A stretch of DNA of 64,000 nucleotides from Jeotgalibacillus proteolyticus (GCF_002926065.1 NZ_PREZ01000003.1:436501-500500), one strand, 5' to 3'; shown: positions 42,809-53,209, numbered from the stretch's first letter. The notes: generated by a model not told the origin, from the letters alone. Made by a program: numbers and translations.

Positions 42809-43618
42809 ATGCATAACCACCACGCTCATGAACCGGCTGGCGGATTGGGGATTGATCTGCTTCCCCTCCTCCCCTTTCTGCTGTTCATCGGGCTTTATTT
42901 ATTTGCCGTCATTTGGTCAAACCGTAAGCATCGAAAGTGGCCATTATATAGGAGCGTCTTTTGGGTCGCAGGGGTTGTTTTTGCAGCTGCGGCAGTGACA
43001 GGCCCCATCGCCACTCTTGCCCATACGGACTTTACCGCTCATATGCTCGGCCACTTGCTTTTAGGCATGCTTGCTCCCTTGCTGCTTGTGCTTTCCGCAC
43101 CTGTTACACTGCTTCTTCGGACACTGAATGTTCAGACTGCAAGAAAAGTAACAAAGGTGCTCCAGCTGCGCATTTTCAGCTTTTTTACAGACCCTGCAGT
43201 AGCATCTATTCTGAATATAGGCGGCTTGTGGGTCTTATACACCACTAATTTATATCATGCAATGCACGACTCCATGCTCTTACATAGTTTGATCCATTTT
43301 CACGTTTTTGCAGCAGGCTATTTATTTACGATTTCTCTAATTTATATTGACCCCACCCCTCATCGGAGAAGCTATGTGTACCGGATGATTGTCTTCATCT
43401 TCGCTTTGGCAGGCCACGGAATTTTATCGAAATATATTTACGCCAACCCACCGGCAGGCGTACCTTCTTCACAGGCAGAATCAGGCGGCATGCTTATGTA
43501 TTACGGGGGTGACGCGATCGATATTATGATCATTATTATTCTGTGCTACCAGTGGTATAAAGCAACAAGACCAAAGACATCCCAAGTTCTCGCACACCAA
43601 AACAGCGGAGCCTATTAA
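42809..43618 (+). CDS. CtaG/Cox11-like cytochrome c oxidase assembly protein (caa3_CtaG)
   Basis: This 269-residue protein has seven membrane helices and many membrane-border histidines: TDFTAHMLGHLLLGMLAP (about 72-89), HDSMLLHSLIHFHVFAAGY and GHGILSKYIY. This pattern is that of the caa3_CtaG family, which is needed for caa3-type oxidase and probably handles copper. An N-terminal MHNHHAHEP tail is His-rich and could bind metal. It is likely an operon with the DUF2243 gene. Confidence 0.85.
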   Translation: MHNHHAHEPAGGLGIDLLPLLPFLLFIGLYLFAVIWSNRKHRKWPLYRSVFWVAGVVFAAAAVTGPIATLAHTDFTAHMLGHLLLGMLAPLLLVLSAPVTLLLRTLNVQTARKVTKVLQLRIFSFFTDPAVASILNIGGLWVLYTTNLYHAMHDSMLLHSLIHFHVFAAGYLFTISLIYIDPTPHRRSYVYRMIVFIFALAGHGILSKYIYANPPAGVPSSQAESGGMLMYYGGDAIDIMIIIILCYQWYKATRPKTSQVLAHQNSGAY

Positions 43619-43634
43619 TGGCCCCGCTGTTTTA
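43600..43634. terminator. Bidirectional terminator, ctaG-like/narK
   Basis: AACAGCGG pairs with CCGCTGTT across an inner GCC/GGC stem and a 7-nt loop. It overlaps the last codons of the plus-strand gene and abuts the narK stop codon. Confidence 0.85.
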
Positions 43635-44846
43635 TTAATTATTTACTGTTTTAACAGACTGCAGGCTTGGAGATACACTTTTTTCTGTACGGTAGATTTT
43701 TGCGATAATAAAAACCGCTGTCAGGATGGTTGCGGATATGGACCAAAACCCGAAGGAATACGTATTTGTTACTTGTTTAAATATGCCAAGGACATTTGGA
43801 AGAAAGAAGCCTCCAAGTCCTCCGGCTGCTCCGACAAAACCGGTTAACAGTCCAACCTCTTTAGGAAAATGAACCGGGATAACCTGAAACAGTGCACCAT
43901 TTGCCGCTCCAAGGAATAACAGCGTGATAAACAGCGCCGTTAAAGCAATGTAGACAGGAGGCAGCGTTCCAACGATCGTGAGGGAGATTGCAGCACCTGC
44001 AAAAAGATAGATTAATAGCCTCATCCCTCCATATTTATCTGCCAAAAACCCGCCGATCGGGCGTACAAAGCTGCCGGCAAAGACAACTAGCGTTGCAAAG
44101 CTTCCCGCCGTCACCTTGCTTACCCCGTACTGGTCGAAAAAGAAAATCGATAAAAAACTGCCAAGTCCAATAAATCCTCCAAAAGAGAGACTGTAAAAAA
44201 AACTGTATAACCAGGGGTCCTTCTGCTTAATAACCTTCAAGTAATCCTGTGCTGTATTTTTCTTGTAGGCAGCCGGGCTTTCTTTTGCAAATAGGCTAAA
44301 AACGATAAAAGTCAGGGCTAGTGGAATCAGCGCAAGTCCGAAAACGGCATTCCATCCGTAAACCTCTGCCAGGCGCGGGCCAAATAGGAGCGCTAATGCC
44401 GTTCCACTATTCCCCGCTCCGGCAATGCCCATCGCCAGTCCCTGGTGCTCTTTTGGATACCAGCGGCTTGCAAGAGGCAGTGCAACCGCAAAGCTTGCGC
44501 CCGCTATACCAAGAAGGATTCCCACGGCATAAATATGGGTCAGATTTGCAGCAAACAGCCAACCCCATACAAGCGGGACCATCGTCAAAATCATTCCGAC
44601 CATCCCCATCTTCCTGCCGCCGAATTTATCAGCAAGAAGCCCCATAGGAATTCGCAGCAGCGCTCCTCCAAGAATCGGAATCCCTACCATCATTCCCTGC
44701 TGGGCAGGCGATAGGCCATAATCTTCAACAATAAATGTCCCTAGTGCGCCAAGCATTACCCAAATCATAAAGCTAATGTCAAAATACAAAAATGAAGATA
44801 GTAATGTTGGTGTATGACCGCTTTTAGCAAAATCCTTTATTCTCAA
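43635..44846 (-). CDS. narK: Nitrate/nitrite MFS transporter (NarK/NasA type)
   Basis: This 403-residue transporter has about 12 helices and the nitrate signature regions GIAGAGNSGTALALLFGPRLAE (about 139-160) and GFVGAAGGLGGFFLPN (about 343-358), i.e. the two glycine-rich NNP motifs. It starts at TTG; the preceding codon is a stop and GGGGAGATGAG provides the Shine-Dalgarno. It lies 59 bp after cobA as the last gene of the nitrate assimilation cluster. In B. subtilis the corresponding nasA is separate and divergent. Confidence 0.9.
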   Translation of the reverse strand: MRIKDFAKSGHTPTLLSSFLYFDISFMIWVMLGALGTFIVEDYGLSPAQQGMMVGIPILGGALLRIPMGLLADKFGGRKMGMVGMILTMVPLVWGWLFAANLTHIYAVGILLGIAGASFAVALPLASRWYPKEHQGLAMGIAGAGNSGTALALLFGPRLAEVYGWNAVFGLALIPLALTFIVFSLFAKESPAAYKKNTAQDYLKVIKQKDPWLYSFFYSLSFGGFIGLGSFLSIFFFDQYGVSKVTAGSFATLVVFAGSFVRPIGGFLADKYGGMRLLIYLFAGAAISLTIVGTLPPVYIALTALFITLLFLGAANGALFQVIPVHFPKEVGLLTGFVGAAGGLGGFFLPNVLGIFKQVTNTYSFGFWSISATILTAVFIIAKIYRTEKSVSPSLQSVKTVNN

Positions 44847-44905
44847 CTACACTCATCTCCCCTGGGTTTTGTTTTGGACTTTTCTATTACTCTTGTGAAT
44901 TCATT

Positions 44906-45679
44906 TTAAGCTCGAAGCGCAACAGCTTCAGTAAGACTGGCTGTTTTTAATTTCTGCATACGGCCACGGAACCCGACAACCTCTCCGATGACAATCATGG
45001 CAGGATTTTTAATTTCAGCCTGCTCTGCTGCTTTAACAATCGTGGTGAGTGTGGCTGTTACAACGCGTTGATGCTCCGTTGTTCCCTGCTCGATAATCGC
45101 AACCGGTGTATCAGCAAGTCTAGTAGTTGTTAGCAATTGGTCACATATATATGGCAGATTACTAATGCCCATATAAATCACTAGGGTGTCGATGTTTTCA
45201 GACACGCTCCTCCAGTTAATCTTCCGGCTGTTATCGGCACAGCGATGGCCTGTAATAACAGCAAATGAACTGCCAAGCTCTCTATGTGTGACCGGTATAT
45301 CCGCATAAGCCGGGGCGGCAATTCCTGAAGTAATACCTGGAACCACTTCATAGGGGATGCCCCGACTTGCTAGAGCCTCCGCTTCCTCTGCTCCCCTGCC
45401 GAAAACAAACGGGTCTCCTCCTTTTAACCGGGTTACTCTTTTTCCTTTCAGGGCATATTCCACAAGCAGTTCATTGATCATATCCTGCGTTTTAATGTGA
45501 AGCTTGGGATGTTTTCCGCAAAACACCAGCTCCACTCCCGACTTTGCTTCCTCAAGCAGCTTTCTGTTAACGAGACGATCATATAAAATCACATCGGCCT
45601 GCTGAATGCATTTTAATGCTTTTACGGTAATCAAATCCGGGTCACCTGGACCGGCACCGACAATATGAACCTTTGACAT
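44906..45679 (-). CDS. cobA: Uroporphyrinogen-III C-methyltransferase (CobA/SUMT)
   Basis: This 257-residue SAM-dependent methyltransferase makes precorrin-2, the precursor of sirohaem needed by nitrite reductase. Motifs are VGAGPGDPDLITVKA (7-21), LKGGDPFVFGRG (about 84-95), VPGITSGIAAPAYA and TGHR. It corresponds to the N-terminal half of B. subtilis NasF. The later sirohaem steps must be encoded elsewhere. Confidence 0.93.
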   Translation of the reverse strand: MSKVHIVGAGPGDPDLITVKALKCIQQADVILYDRLVNRKLLEEAKSGVELVFCGKHPKLHIKTQDMINELLVEYALKGKRVTRLKGGDPFVFGRGAEEAEALASRGIPYEVVPGITSGIAAPAYADIPVTHRELGSSFAVITGHRCADNSRKINWRSVSENIDTLVIYMGISNLPYICDQLLTTTRLADTPVAIIEQGTTEHQRVVTATLTTIVKAAEQAEIKNPAMIVIGEVVGFRGRMQKLKTASLTEAVALRA

Positions 45680-45702
45680 TATAAGCCCCTCCTTTTCGAA
45701 AA

Positions 45703-46041
45703 CTAGTTTTCCGGCAGCAGTACATAGACCTGATTATTTTGCACCTCTGTTTGGAAGGTTTTAACACACCCAATATCCGGCGCCTGCACATTGCCGTCAC
45801 TCATATTAATCTTCCAGTCATGCATGGGACAAAACACATGCTCTCCGCTCACCATGCCTTCTGCCAGCACGCCGCCTTTATGCGGGCACCGGTTTTCGAT
45901 CACTCTGATCTTGCCGTTTGAGAGCTTAAAGATCGCTAATTCCAGCTTTCCTTCACCAACATAAACGGTTCTCCCTAAATTCTCCGGAAGCTCAGTGATT
46001 GTTGCGACAAATACCTTATTCAGCATTTTTTCCATATCCAT
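45703..46041 (-). CDS. nirD: NirD: nitrite reductase small subunit
   Basis: This 112-residue Rieske-type protein keeps both ligand pairs, CPHKGG and CPMHDW (about 52 and 71), so it probably carries a [2Fe-2S] cluster. It lies 17 bp after nirB. An optional first start (MDMEKM) exists: the ATG at 46041 or 46035. Confidence 0.92.
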   Translation of the reverse strand: MDMEKMLNKVFVATITELPENLGRTVYVGEGKLELAIFKLSNGKIRVIENRCPHKGGVLAEGMVSGEHVFCPMHDWKINMSDGNVQAPDIGCVKTFQTEVQNNQVYVLLPEN

Positions 46042-46057
46042 CCTCCTATAGAGAGCT

Positions 46058-48469
46058 TTAGTTAGAACCAGCCGGCACCTTCAAGTTTTGATATAGATCT
46101 CTTAGCAGCGTTTTATCTTCAAGCGCCTGCTTCCAGCCATCCTGAACGACCGATAAGGCTTCATCCATCCGGTGATTTAATTCGATAAATGTTTTCTTGT
46201 TTGCAAGAACACTTTTTATGTGATCAAGCCCCATTTTTTCTACCCATGCCGACGTTCGGTCCAGATAATCCGCTGTTTCACGGTAGTATTGAAGGAAGCC
46301 TGCTGTGGTTTCGAGTACCTCCTCCTCCGTTTTCACTTTAGCCAGAAGATTGGCCTTGCGCAGATGGGTTCCTCCGTTACCGCCAACGTAGATTTCAAAT
46401 TCACCGTCGAGCCCGGTAATCCCCACATCCTTAATGGAGCCTTCAGCACAATTTCTCGGACATGCGGATACACTCATTTTCACTTTATGAGGCGTATTCA
46501 GCCCCTCGAATTTTTTCTCGAGCTTGATGCCAAGACCCATGGAATCCTTTGTACCAAACCGGCAATAATCAGCCCCAACACATGTTTTAACCGTACGAAG
46601 CCCTTTTGCATAGGCGGAGCCGGACGGCATATCAAGATCTGACCAGACATTCGGCAGATCCTCTTTTTTAACGCCAAATAAATCAATGCGCTGTCCGCCG
46701 GTGACTTTAATTAAGGGAACCTTGTATTTATCTGCGACATCAGCGATTTTTCGCAGATCATCTGCATTCGTTACGCCGCCATACATCCGCGGGACAACGG
46801 AGTATGTACCGTTCTTTTGAATATTGGCATGCAGCCGTTCATTTACGTATCTTGATTCTTTTTCATCATGATACTCTGCCGGATTCAGCATGCCTAAATA
46901 ATAATTTAACGCGGGACGACACTTCGAGCAGCCTTCATCTGAGCTCCAGCCGAGAACATTCATGACTTCCTTTGTGTACGTTAAGCCTTTTGCTTTAATT
47001 TCTTCCATGACCTCCTCTTTCGAATAAGAGGTGCATGCACAGATGGATTCCTTTTGATTTTGCTCAAAAGCGTCTCCAGCCGTATGAGCCAGTAAATCTG
47101 ATACTAGCGGCTTACACCCTCCGCACGATCTTGAAGCATTCGTACAGCCCTTTACCTGGTCAACTGTTGTCAGTCCCTGCGCATTGATTGCCTCAACGAT
47201 CGCGCCTTTTGTGACGCCATTACAGCCGCAGATCATCTCGGTATCCGGCATGGAAGCGATCAGATCGGCACCGGCTTCTTCTGCTCCCTTATTATCCATG
47301 TATTCTTCAATCGGCGCCCTTTTATTAATGAGATTCAAAAGCCTCGTACCTTCTTTTGTATCACCGAATAAAACGGCCCCCGTAATTTTCCCGTCGTTTA
47401 CTAAAACCTTTTTATACACACCGCGCCAGTCATCAAAAAGCGTCACCGATTTGGTCTCTTCCTCTTCAATGATCTGGCCCGCTGAAAACACATCAACGCC
47501 TGAAACCTTGAGTTGAGTAGAAAGTACCGAGCCCTGATAGCCGTTTCCTGTCTCTCCGCAAATGCGCTTAGCCATTTCTTTCCCCTGCTGGTAAAGCGGC
47601 GCCACAAGACCATATACCATCTCTTTATGCTCGGCACACTCGCCAACGGCAAATACATTTGGAACCTCTGTTTCTAAATGGTCATTGACAAGAATCCCGC
47701 GATTTACCGGAATGCCGCTTTCTTCAGCAAGCTTCATATTTGATCGGATTCCCACAGCCATTACGACTAAATCCGTCTTCACCACTTCGCCGTCCTCAAA
47801 CCTCAAGCCCTCTACACGGCTTTCCCCAACAATTTCAGCAGACTGCTTTTCCAGCAAAAAGTTCATGCCCTGTTTTTCTAATTCCTTCTGAAGCATTTTC
47901 CCTGCTGTATTGTCTAACTGCCGGTCCATTAATGTATTGGAATTATGAACAACATCAACCTCCATGCCAAGATTTAAAAGCCCCCGTGCTGCTTCTAAGC
48001 CAAGCAGGCCTCCTCCAATGACAATGGCTTTTTTATAGCTGAGAGAGGCTTCGATCATCCGCTCACAATCCTCGATATTGCGAAATGCTGTGACCCCTTC
48101 CTTATCAGCTCCCGGAAGAGGAAGCATGAATGGCACGGAGCCTGTAGCAAGAATCAGCTTGTCATAGCTGACCTGCCTTTCTTTATCCGTTACGATTGTT
48201 TGATTTACCGTATCAATCGAAGTGACCGTTTCCCCCGGGTATAGTAAAATTCCGTTTTCTTCGTACCACTCCCATGTATTTAGCGTAATATCAGCAATCT
48301 CTGTATCTCCCTGAAGAACCTTTGATAATTGAATGCGATTATAATTTGGATAGGGCTCACTTCCAAATACCGTCACGTCAAACCCTTCTGAATCAAGCTT
48401 TAACACCTCTTCAACCGCCCGAACGCCAGCCATGCCGTTGCCGATTAAGACAAGCTTTTGCTTTTTCAT
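46058..48469 (-). CDS. nirB: NirB: NADH-dependent assimilatory nitrite reductase large subunit
   Basis: This 803-residue enzyme reduces nitrite to ammonium. In order it shows an FAD/NAD module ([13 protein letters not shown] at 8-20 and [13 protein letters not shown] near 152), two BFD-like [2Fe-2S] domains (CGCNGVTKG...CGGCKP and [10 protein letters not shown]...CSKCRP) and the ferredoxin/sirohaem domain. All four sirohaem-[4Fe-4S] cysteines are present: CVGADYC and CPRNC. It is followed by nirD and cobA and preceded by nasC. Confidence 0.95.
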   Translation of the reverse strand: MKKQKLVLIGNGMAGVRAVEEVLKLDSEGFDVTVFGSEPYPNYNRIQLSKVLQGDTEIADITLNTWEWYEENGILLYPGETVTSIDTVNQTIVTDKERQVSYDKLILATGSVPFMLPLPGADKEGVTAFRNIEDCERMIEASLSYKKAIVIGGGLLGLEAARGLLNLGMEVDVVHNSNTLMDRQLDNTAGKMLQKELEKQGMNFLLEKQSAEIVGESRVEGLRFEDGEVVKTDLVVMAVGIRSNMKLAEESGIPVNRGILVNDHLETEVPNVFAVGECAEHKEMVYGLVAPLYQQGKEMAKRICGETGNGYQGSVLSTQLKVSGVDVFSAGQIIEEEETKSVTLFDDWRGVYKKVLVNDGKITGAVLFGDTKEGTRLLNLINKRAPIEEYMDNKGAEEAGADLIASMPDTEMICGCNGVTKGAIVEAINAQGLTTVDQVKGCTNASRSCGGCKPLVSDLLAHTAGDAFEQNQKESICACTSYSKEEVMEEIKAKGLTYTKEVMNVLGWSSDEGCSKCRPALNYYLGMLNPAEYHDEKESRYVNERLHANIQKNGTYSVVPRMYGGVTNADDLRKIADVADKYKVPLIKVTGGQRIDLFGVKKEDLPNVWSDLDMPSGSAYAKGLRTVKTCVGADYCRFGTKDSMGLGIKLEKKFEGLNTPHKVKMSVSACPRNCAEGSIKDVGITGLDGEFEIYVGGNGGTHLRKANLLAKVKTEEEVLETTAGFLQYYRETADYLDRTSAWVEKMGLDHIKSVLANKKTFIELNHRMDEALSVVQDGWKQALEDKTLLRDLYQNLKVPAGSN

Positions 48470-48545
48470 GTTGCGATCCCTCCAAATGGTTTTTTAAGAA
48501 TGCGAGATTTCATCAGTGACTTTTTTCATCATTTATCTTTAGTCT

Positions 48546-50678
48546 CTATAGATCGCTTGAAATCCGCACAGCTGTTACTTTAAAACCAGGCATGCGCGAA
48601 AATGGATCCAGCCTGTCTGACACAAGGCGATTAACACTTTGATCACCGCCCCAGTGAAACGGAACAAATACCGTATCTTTACGAATTTTCTCGGAATAGC
48701 TGGATCTGACAGTTATTCTTCCATTTCTGGATTGAATAGAAGTTAGCTCCTGATCCTTAATGTGAAATTTTTTAGCTGTATCAGGATGTATTTCCATGTA
48801 CGCCTCTATATTTCTCGCTGCGAGTGAAGAGCTTTTTCTTGTCTGTACACCGGTTAAATAGTGGGCCATGACCCGCCCGGTTGTAAGATAGAGTGGAAAC
48901 TCAGGGGATAACATCTCTTTATCTCTTTTTGTTTTTCCGACCACTGCGAGCTTTGCTTTGCCGTCTTCATGGGCGAAGCGGTCAGTAAACAAACGCTTTG
49001 TCCCTTCATGCGAAAGTTCCGGACATGGCCATAATATTCCCTGCTCCTCCCTCAGCCTCTGGTATGTGATTCCGTAATAATCCGCCTTGCCTCCTTTACT
49101 TGCCAATCGCAGTTCCTCAAAAATTTCTTCTGCACTTTTAAACGGGAACTTCTCCCACTGGCCAAGCTCTTTTGCTATATTGCAGAGGATCTTCCAATCA
49201 TGCCTTGCTTCTCCCGGCAGCGGACGACTCGCTTCTCTAAGCGTCACCCTGCCCTCGACATTCGTCATCGTTCCTTCGTTTTCCAAATACGAGGAGGCAG
49301 GAAGAATAACATCCGCATATTCTGCTGTTTCTGAAATGAATAAATCCACCGCCACTAAAAACTTTACTTTCTGCAGTGCTTCTTTTACGAGATTCAGATT
49401 AGGGTTTGAAAGAAGGGGATTGGAGCACATCACAAGCATTCCAGTAATCGTTCCCTCATTCATTTTTTCAAACATTTCATAGGCTGAGACCCCTTTTCCC
49501 GGCAAATCACGCTCGTCAACACCCCATATTTCTGAAATGTACTGCCGGTCTTCTTTATCTTCAATCAGCCTGTACCCTGGAAGCTGATCCGCTTTTTGTC
49601 CGTGCTCTCTTCCTCCCTGTCCATTGCCCTGACCTGTAATGGCTCCGTAGCCTGAATATGGTTTTCCTATTTTCCCGGTAACCAATAGAAGATTTAACAA
49701 TCCCCGAACAGCCTCAGTGCCGTCAGTTTGCTGCTCAATTCCTCTTGCGGTAAAGATCATTCCTGATTCTTCCTGACTGAACACGTGAGCTGTCTGATAC
49801 AGCTGTTCATAGGAAACACCGGTTTTGGCTATGCATTCTTCAAGATCAACCCCGGCTAAATGCTCCATCGCTTCTTCAAGTCCATTCACCCGTTCACGAA
49901 TAAAATCCTCATCCATCCATCCCTCTTCAAGGATTATTTTCAGCAGTGCGTTTGCCAGTGCAACGTCTGATCCCGGCTTGTTCTTCAAATGTAAATCAGC
50001 CAGATCCGTCGTTAAGGTTTCTCTTGGATCGATCGCGATTATATAAGCGCCATTTTCCTTTGCCTTTTCAAAATAAGGCATGATCGTCGGCTGGCACTCT
50101 GCGATATTTGTCCCGGCCAAAATAATGACGCGCGTTCCGGGCACCTCCTGCAGGGTATTCGTAAAACCTCTGTCGATTCCAAAGCTTTGATTTGCGGCTG
50201 TAGCGGCTGAAGACATACAAAGCCTGCCATTATAATCAATATGCTTTGTTTTTAAGGCGACTCTTGCAAACTTACCGAGCAGATAAGCTACTTCATTTGT
50301 AACCGACCCGCTTCCGTAAACACTTAAGGCATCTCTCCCATCTTCCTTTTGAATCGCTTTAAAGCGGGATCCGATTACCTCCAGTGCTTCTTCCCATGTC
50401 GCCGCAACAAATTCTCCGTCTTTTTTTATCAGCGGCTGCTTAATGCGTTCCCGGTGAATCGCGTGCTGATGTGCATTCATTCCTTTAATGCATAATCGGC
50501 CTTCAGTGGTGGGATTATCTACGCCAACCGTCTTATACGTAGTGCTTGTTACAGCCTTTTGTTCAATTAACTGCATTTTGCACTGCATGCTGCAAAATGG
50601 GCATTGCGTATCATAAACCTTTTCTGACTGGACCTCCTGCTGCCTGGTGCGGTAATACTTTAATAATAGCTCCGTTAT
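48546..50678 (-). CDS. nasC: NasC: assimilatory nitrate reductase catalytic subunit, apparent ATA start
   Basis: This molybdopterin-bis-MGD oxidoreductase holds one [4Fe-4S] cluster. The first ATG in the frame (50588, 680 residues) would cut into the cluster motif, removing the first two cysteines of CPFCSMQC. In-frame codons upstream encode ELLLKYYRTRQQEVQSEKVY and DTQCPFCS with no stop back to position 50684. They contain no ATG, GTG or TTG. An ATA at 50678-50676 lies 9 nt after AAGGAG and gives 710 residues, about the known NasC length. I therefore place the start there. The nasB stop is 25 bp upstream. The MGD domain is otherwise intact. Confidence 0.85.
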   Translation of the reverse strand: MTELLLKYYRTRQQEVQSEKVYDTQCPFCSMQCKMQLIEQKAVTSTTYKTVGVDNPTTEGRLCIKGMNAHQHAIHRERIKQPLIKKDGEFVAATWEEALEVIGSRFKAIQKEDGRDALSVYGSGSVTNEVAYLLGKFARVALKTKHIDYNGRLCMSSAATAANQSFGIDRGFTNTLQEVPGTRVIILAGTNIAECQPTIMPYFEKAKENGAYIIAIDPRETLTTDLADLHLKNKPGSDVALANALLKIILEEGWMDEDFIRERVNGLEEAMEHLAGVDLEECIAKTGVSYEQLYQTAHVFSQEESGMIFTARGIEQQTDGTEAVRGLLNLLLVTGKIGKPYSGYGAITGQGNGQGGREHGQKADQLPGYRLIEDKEDRQYISEIWGVDERDLPGKGVSAYEMFEKMNEGTITGMLVMCSNPLLSNPNLNLVKEALQKVKFLVAVDLFISETAEYADVILPASSYLENEGTMTNVEGRVTLREASRPLPGEARHDWKILCNIAKELGQWEKFPFKSAEEIFEELRLASKGGKADYYGITYQRLREEQGILWPCPELSHEGTKRLFTDRFAHEDGKAKLAVVGKTKRDKEMLSPEFPLYLTTGRVMAHYLTGVQTRKSSSLAARNIEAYMEIHPDTAKKFHIKDQELTSIQSRNGRITVRSSYSEKIRKDTVFVPFHWGGDQSVNRLVSDRLDPFSRMPGFKVTAVRISSDL

Positions 50679-50702
50679 CGCAGCTCACTCCTTCGGTTAT
50701 AA

Positions 50703-53069
50703 TTAATGATCGACCGGCATCGGCGCCTTAGTCGGCTGCTTCAAAATACCTTCCTTATCCTCGAGTAAACGGGAAATCAATTGATGGCATATTTCCTGAT
50801 CAAACAGCACTTCTCTTATGTGCACGAGACCAAGCCGTTCCATCCATTCCCAGGTTCGCTCAAGGAATCGGGCTGATTCCCGGTAATACTGGATGAAACC
50901 TACGATCAATTCCTCCGCCTGCTCTGCTTCATGCATAACGCTTAGCAGCTGACCCTTTCTCGCATTTCTGCCGCTGCTTCCCCCAATGTAAACCTCCCAT
51001 TTCCCGTTTATTTCGATGACGCCAATATCTTTCGTTGTTGAACCTGCACCATTGTGCATACAGGACGATAGACCAATCTTTAACCGGTAAGGCATTCGCA
51101 GCGATTCAAGGATATATTCCAGCCGCCTTGCCATTTCAATTGAAGACTGTTTATCACATTGACAAATTTGATTTCCCACATCTGTTTTGATCGTTTCAAT
51201 ACTATTGTCTGTCAACGAACGAAGCGGCATATCCAGTGTCTCCACTGCAATGGATCGCTCCTCTTTTTTTAATCCCAGAAGATGAATTCGCTGGTCGCTT
51301 CCGAGGGCAATTTTAACTCCAGGTATCTTCTCCGCTGCAGAGATGATTTTTTTCAGCTGTTCGACTGTTGCCTCGCCTCCGTAAAGCTGAGGGATTAAGG
51401 TAAAGCCGTCTTCCTGTGAATCATTTATCTTTTCATGCTGAGAACCGCTGCCCTTTTTCTCCGCACTGCCTCCAATCATCCCAAGATAGTAGTCCAATGC
51501 CAGGTTACACGTAGGACATCCGACCTCTGTTTTCCATGAGAGCTTTTCTCTCACCTGTTTTGCGTTTCTCAGGTTGTGAACCTGAATCTGATGGACAAGC
51601 TCATCTTCTGTAAGATCCGTGCATGAACAGACGGCTTGTTCCTCAGCAGCGTGCTGATCAAATGTATCGCTTTGGATAAACGCTAATAGCTCTCCCACTG
51701 CCGGTCTGCAGCCTCCGCAGGATCCGGATGCTTTTGTTACTTTTTTTATTTCTTTAATAGTAGATAGTCCATCTGTTTGAACCGCTTTGATAATCGCTCC
51801 CTTACTTACGCTGTTACAATGGCAGATAGGCTGATCAAACGAATAGGAGGCAACCGGTGAATCAGCTGGATCCCTTGTTTTAAGCAGTCCAGCCTTATCT
51901 TCATCCGACAGCATCTTCTTTTTAAGAATGACCTCTTGCAGCCTCGCTCCGTCTCTTGTATCTCCGTACATAACAGCTCCTACTGCCTTGTTTTCACGGA
52001 AAAGAATCTTTTTATAAACCCCTTCAACCTCATTAAAATAATGAATAGCCTTTGTTAAAGGTGTGGAATGAATCTCACCGGCTGAAAAAACCTCCACTCC
52101 TGAAACCTTCAAATGGGTGGAGAGGACCGATCCGCTGTACCCTTCGGTCGGTTTTTTGCATAGATGTTTTGCTGCGATTTCTGCCTGTTCATAAAGAGGT
52201 TCAACCAGGCCATAGACCATTCCATTATGCTCGGCGCATTCACCTATCGCATAGATGTCCTTTATATTGGTTTGAAGGAAATCATTTACCAGGATGCCCC
52301 TGTTATTTTGAATTCCGCTTTTCTCTGCAAGCAAACAATTTGGTCTTACACCTGCCGCCATGACAACGAGATCTGCTGCAATTTTTGTCCCGTCCTGAAA
52401 GTGAACCTCCTTTACCCTGTCTGCACCGGTTATTTCCTTTGTTGCTTTCCCCAGTAAAAAGCTCATTCCCTGTCTTTCAAGCTCCTGCTGCAGCATAGAT
52501 GAAGCCTGCTGATCAAGCTGTCTTTCCATGATCGAATCGGAAATATGTATAACCTGTACCTCCATTCCAAGATTCAGCAGACCCTTAGCTGCTTCTAAGC
52601 CGAGAACGCCTCCCCCTATAACGGCGGCTTTTTTGAAGCGTTTAGCGACACTCGTCATTTCCCTGCAGTCTTCAACCGTTCGAAAAGAAATAACACCTTC
52701 CTTATCTGCTCCCTTTACAGGCAGAATAAAAGGAGAAGAACCTGTCGCAATTACGAGTTTGTCGTAGTGAATTCTGCGGTCAGTCGAGGTACATACAGCT
52801 TTTTGCTGCGAATCAATTTCTGTAACGGTTTCCCCGGTAAATAACTCAATTTGATTTTCCTCGTACCATTCCTTCGTCTGCAAAATGATCTCTTCAAAGG
52901 AGGACTCCCCCTGTAACACAGAAGAAAGCATTAATCTGCTGTAGCCCGCATGCTTTTCACTTCCAAAAATTGTAATATCATACGCCTTCGAATCCTGTTC
53001 AAGAATGCGCTGGACAAATCTCACACCCGCCATGCCATTCCCTATCACTACAAGCTTCTGTTTTGTCAT
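50703..53069 (-). CDS. nasB: NasB: nitrate reductase electron-transfer subunit, NirB-like
   Basis: This 788-residue flavoprotein passes electrons from NADH to NasC. It has the FAD/NAD module ([13 protein letters not shown] at 8-20, GGGVLGLEAAKGL) and two BFD [2Fe-2S] domains (CHCNSVSKG...CGGCRP and CSCTDLTED...CPTCN). Its last 200 residues are a decayed copy of the NirB sirohaem domain: DVGNQIC and CMHNG replace CVGADYC and CPRNC, so two of the four cluster cysteines are lost. It is the first gene of the operon, behind a SigA promoter and TnrA boxes. Confidence 0.92.
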   Translation of the reverse strand: MTKQKLVVIGNGMAGVRFVQRILEQDSKAYDITIFGSEKHAGYSRLMLSSVLQGESSFEEIILQTKEWYEENQIELFTGETVTEIDSQQKAVCTSTDRRIHYDKLVIATGSSPFILPVKGADKEGVISFRTVEDCREMTSVAKRFKKAAVIGGGVLGLEAAKGLLNLGMEVQVIHISDSIMERQLDQQASSMLQQELERQGMSFLLGKATKEITGADRVKEVHFQDGTKIAADLVVMAAGVRPNCLLAEKSGIQNNRGILVNDFLQTNIKDIYAIGECAEHNGMVYGLVEPLYEQAEIAAKHLCKKPTEGYSGSVLSTHLKVSGVEVFSAGEIHSTPLTKAIHYFNEVEGVYKKILFRENKAVGAVMYGDTRDGARLQEVILKKKMLSDEDKAGLLKTRDPADSPVASYSFDQPICHCNSVSKGAIIKAVQTDGLSTIKEIKKVTKASGSCGGCRPAVGELLAFIQSDTFDQHAAEEQAVCSCTDLTEDELVHQIQVHNLRNAKQVREKLSWKTEVGCPTCNLALDYYLGMIGGSAEKKGSGSQHEKINDSQEDGFTLIPQLYGGEATVEQLKKIISAAEKIPGVKIALGSDQRIHLLGLKKEERSIAVETLDMPLRSLTDNSIETIKTDVGNQICQCDKQSSIEMARRLEYILESLRMPYRLKIGLSSCMHNGAGSTTKDIGVIEINGKWEVYIGGSSGRNARKGQLLSVMHEAEQAEELIVGFIQYYRESARFLERTWEWMERLGLVHIREVLFDQEICHQLISRLLEDKEGILKQPTKAPMPVDH

Positions 53070-53157
53070 TCTTCAACCTCCCGAAGGAACGAAACTAACG
53101 TACAAGAATCAATCCATTATTCATTTATTTGAAATGACTAAATTTTCAATTTTTAAT

Positions 53158-53186
53158 AATATAGCATATGTTTTTTGTTCTGTCAT
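53158..53186 (-). promoter_or_regulatory. Promoter of the nas/nir operon
   Basis: On the minus strand ATGACA (53186-53181), a 17-nt spacer and TATATT (53163-53158) give a near-consensus SigA promoter about 85 bp upstream of nasB. The proximal TnrA box is centred about 50 bp before the predicted start, as at known TnrA-activated promoters. Confidence 0.75.
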
Positions 53187-53192
53187 TATTAA

Positions 53193-53209
53193 TGTTAGGA
53201 AATATAACA
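53193..53209. promoter_or_regulatory. TnrA/GlnR box, proximal
   Basis: TGTTAGGAAATATAACA is a perfect match to TGTnAnnnnnnnTnACA, 7 bp upstream of the -35 element. Confidence 0.85.

Noticed and set aside
46220-46642. 140-codon plus-strand frame inside nirB
   Set aside because: Shadow of the nirB coding strand; no ribosome site and no independent support.
48546-50588. nasC starting at ATG 50588
   Set aside because: This would remove two cysteines of the [4Fe-4S] motif and about 30 residues that look like NasC.
50600-50688. GTG at 50688 as nasC start
   Set aside because: It is out of frame with nasC and runs to a stop after about 25 codons with no NasC similarity; a frameshift would be needed.
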